A stretch of 48,487 nucleotides of DNA. Origin: an uncultured Clostridia bacterium (lineage in GTDB: Bacteria > Bacillota > Clostridia > TANB77 > CAG-508). The translations under genes were made by a program, and so were the position numbers. The notes beneath the pieces were generated by a model. The model was not told the DNA's origin and made no database searches. It saw only the letters and a program-made list of their open reading frames with translations. The DNA lies in NCBI GenBank assembly GCA_949155365.1, contig CASCUT010000010.1, positions 1 to 48,487 of the forward strand. Direction: 5' to 3'. Each line of letters starts with the position of its first letter. The stretch's first letter is position 1. Positions 46,771 to 48,487 of the stretch are shown here, piece by piece.

Positions 46771-48285
46771 ATGAAATTATATAAAAAAATGAAATTTATA
46801 GTGATGATAGTAATAATATTAACTTGTACTTTATTAATCCAATGTCATGTAGAGGCAACTAACTTTTCTGTAAAACCTTCTACAACATCTGTAACAGAAG
46901 GAGAAACTTTTACGGTTACAATAAATGGAATAGGTTTAACAGGGAAATATAATATTACGGGAAGTAATGTAACAATTAGTGGAAATACATCCACTTGGAT
47001 AGAAAATACAAATTATACATTTACTTGTACGACAAAAACAGCAGGGACAGCTACAATTACGGTAACACCTGAGGCAGTAGCGGATTCAACAACAGGTGTT
47101 GACCAAAATTTAGCTTCTCAAAGCGTTTCTGTTACTGTAAAAGCAAAAGAACAGCCACCAGTACAACCAGAAGTCCCAACGACACCAGAATCACCAACTA
47201 CACCAGAGAAACCAACCTCTCCAGAGCAACCAACCACGCCAACAGCAACAGAACCAAAATTTACATCAGTAAATAGAACAATGTATGCGACAGGTGATAT
47301 TAATTTACGTTCTAGTTGGTCAACAAGTAGTAGTGCTACAAAAGTAACAAAAGGAACAGAATTAACCATAACAGGAACTTCCAGTGATAAGGTAAATGGA
47401 TATGTTTGGTATCGAGTAAATTATAATGGAGCAACTAAGTATGTAGCAAGTAACTTACTAACCAGTACAAAACCAGAAGAAAAGTCAAACAATGCAAATT
47501 TGAAATCATTAACAGTAACAGGAGAAGAATTTTTACCAGTATTTGATAAAGAAACGACTTCTTATACCATGAAAGTAGCAGAAGAAGTAACGAAACTAGA
47601 AGTAAAAGCAGAAGCAGAAGACGAAAAAGCAACGGTTACAATCAAAGGAAATGACGAGTTAAAAGAAGGAGAAAATACAGTCACAATAACGGTTACTGCA
47701 GAAGATGGAACCACAAAAAATTATGAAATAAAAGTAACCAAACTAGTAGGAGAAGTGACAAAGTTAGGATTACAAACATTAACCATTAAAGATACTTCGA
47801 TTGAAAGAATGTTTAAATCAGATGTATATGTATATGAAATTGAGATAAATGACGTAGAAAGCTTAGAAATAGAGGCAATTGCAAACGACGAAACAGCAAC
47901 CGTTGAAATCATAGGAAATGAAGATTTAAAAGAAGGAGAAAATATCATTACCATTATTGTTTCTGCAAAAGAAGGAAAAGAAAAAGCTACGTACCAAATA
48001 AAAGCAAATAAAATAGCAAAAGAAGTAAAGAAAGCAGAAGAAACAAAGCCAATAGACCATAAAATTTACTTCTATGGAGGAATAGGAGCCTTAATATTAG
48101 TAGCTTTAATAATTGTAATTGTTTATACCATTAGACATAGAAATCAAGAAGAATATGAATATACCGATAATGTAGATGAACTTCCAGAAGAACTACCAGA
48201 AAGACAAGAAAAAAAAGAAAGCAAAATTGACTATTTTCTAGACGAAAAAGAAGAAAACAAAAATAGAAAAGGAAAACATTTCTAA
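46771..48285 (+). CDS. Surface protein with Ig-like, SH3 and cadherin-like domains and a C-terminal anchor
   Basis: The 504-residue protein has a signal peptide (about 5-30), an Ig-like domain (about 33-122), a proline/threonine linker (about 126-158), one SH3 domain (about 162-226), two cadherin-like beta-sandwich repeats (about 236-320 and 326-408, each with LKSLTV/LQTLTI and KEGEN), a membrane helix (about 426-450) and an acidic cytosolic tail. It starts 16 bases after the glucosaminidase gene behind AGGAGG, so the two are co-transcribed and probably act together on the envelope. The SH3 domains suggest wall binding. Confidence 0.85.
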   Translation: MKLYKKMKFIVMIVIILTCTLLIQCHVEATNFSVKPSTTSVTEGETFTVTINGIGLTGKYNITGSNVTISGNTSTWIENTNYTFTCTTKTAGTATITVTPEAVADSTTGVDQNLASQSVSVTVKAKEQPPVQPEVPTTPESPTTPEKPTSPEQPTTPTATEPKFTSVNRTMYATGDINLRSSWSTSSSATKVTKGTELTITGTSSDKVNGYVWYRVNYNGATKYVASNLLTSTKPEEKSNNANLKSLTVTGEEFLPVFDKETTSYTMKVAEEVTKLEVKAEAEDEKATVTIKGNDELKEGENTVTITVTAEDGTTKNYEIKVTKLVGEVTKLGLQTLTIKDTSIERMFKSDVYVYEIEINDVESLEIEAIANDETATVEIIGNEDLKEGENIITIIVSAKEGKEKATYQIKANKIAKEVKKAEETKPIDHKIYFYGGIGALILVALIIVIVYTIRHRNQEEYEYTDNVDELPEELPERQEKKESKIDYFLDEKEENKNRKGKHF

Positions 48286-48296
48286 AGAACAGTTCC

Positions 48297-48323
48297 AAAA
48301 GCTCAGAATAATTCTGGGCTTTT
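48297..48323 (+). terminator. Rho-independent terminator
   Basis: AAAAGCTCAGAAT pairs with ATTCTGGGCTTTT directly after the surface-protein operon. Confidence 0.75.
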
Positions 48324-48338
48324 ACTATTTAAAAAATC

Positions 48339-48402
48339 TTGACAGGAAATAAGAAACAAGATATAATAAAAAAGTAGCTTGCAAAGAAGTTTGTAAGCTA
48401 CT
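48339..48402 (+). promoter_or_regulatory. tRNA operon promoter and leader hairpin
   Basis: TTGACA (48339-48344), 17 bases and TATAAT (48362-48367) form a perfect promoter. Close to the expected transcript start lies an inverted repeat, AGTAGCTTGCAAA and TTTGTAAGCTACT (48373-48402), which would form a stem at the 5' end of the precursor. Confidence 0.85.
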
Positions 48403-48434
48403 AGTAGAACTCTCAATCAATAAAAAGACAACAT

Positions 48435-48487
48435 GCTACTGTAGCTCAGTTGGTAGAGCAACAGATTCGTAACCTGTAGGTCGGCAG
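48435..48487 (+). tRNA. tRNA-Thr (anticodon CGT), cut by the window end
   Basis: The sequence shows a seven-base acceptor strand GCTACTG, the D-arm GCTCAGTTGGTAGAGC and an anticodon loop TTCGTAA with anticodon CGT, which reads ACG (threonine), then AGGTC and the start of the T-stem. The 3' half lies outside the window. The first members of a tRNA cluster are likely. Confidence 0.85.

Overview
The window reads as a chromosomal segment of a low-GC (about 30%), spore-forming, anaerobic-type Firmicute of the class Clostridia, probably an uncultured gut lineage. Supporting signs are spoIVA, a gerABC-type germination operon, a CIRCE-controlled groESL operon, a T-box in front of pheST, DUF421/DUF4363, a DUF3656-type U32 peptidase and dockerin-like repeats on a cell-wall hydrolase. 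A-ending codons and AGA for arginine dominate the native genes.

Layout. 1-54 is the 3' end of a group II intron. folC and three small genes follow (140-2685). Next come a two-component system with a membrane companion gene and a FemAB-type peptidoglycan gene, linked by 11-bp-phased TTACA boxes (2759-6777). Then: a possible small RNA; groES-groEL (7072-9250); T-box, pheS, pheT (9488-13414); two small genes; recD2, a comFC-like gene and a KAP-type NTPase (14434-19384). A minus-strand Ig-like protein and spoIVA precede a UDP-sugar pyrophosphorylase gene, a foreign-looking gene (23558-24280), a holin-like protein and DUF421-DUF4363. The lysine/DAP genes asd, dapA, an HD-domain gene and dapB lie on the minus strand, divergent from metK. 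An L,D-transpeptidase, two small genes, the gerABC-type operon with a fourth tiny membrane gene, a uridine-kinase-like protein, a coiled-coil protein, an RNHCP protein, a small ATPase and the U32 peptidase follow. The right end holds a Cys/Gly-rich sporulation-type peptide, two large surface proteins and a partial tRNA-Thr.

The main observation is translational. Six otherwise intact genes (sensor kinase, recD2, the pyrophosphorylase, dapA, metK and the U32 gene, the last three times) are interrupted by the same event: one extra C directly before an in-frame glycine codon GGA or GGT. All eight sites therefore present a CGG codon in the incoming frame, and a +1 shift at that CGG restores the protein with glycine in place. 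Where the family is well known (MetK, UDP-sugar pyrophosphorylase, RecD, U32) that glycine is highly conserved. Eight of eight identical events at exact codon boundaries do not look like random errors. My inference is that CGG is a +1 frameshift (or quadruplet CGGN = Gly) signal in this organism, as could follow loss of the tRNA-Arg that reads CGG. Against the simplest form of this idea, ten other in-frame CGG codons seem to be read as ordinary sense codons. They lie in six genes: two foreign-looking, three small and unrecognised, and the L,D-transpeptidase. I found none in the other conserved genes.

Functionally the window mixes housekeeping (chaperonin, Phe-tRNA synthetase, folate, SAM, lysine/DAP), envelope biology (FemAB, L,D-transpeptidase, glucosaminidase, DapA/B supplying DAP) and sporulation/germination. 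Compact REP-like palindromes are scattered between genes, and one forms the last codons of metK.
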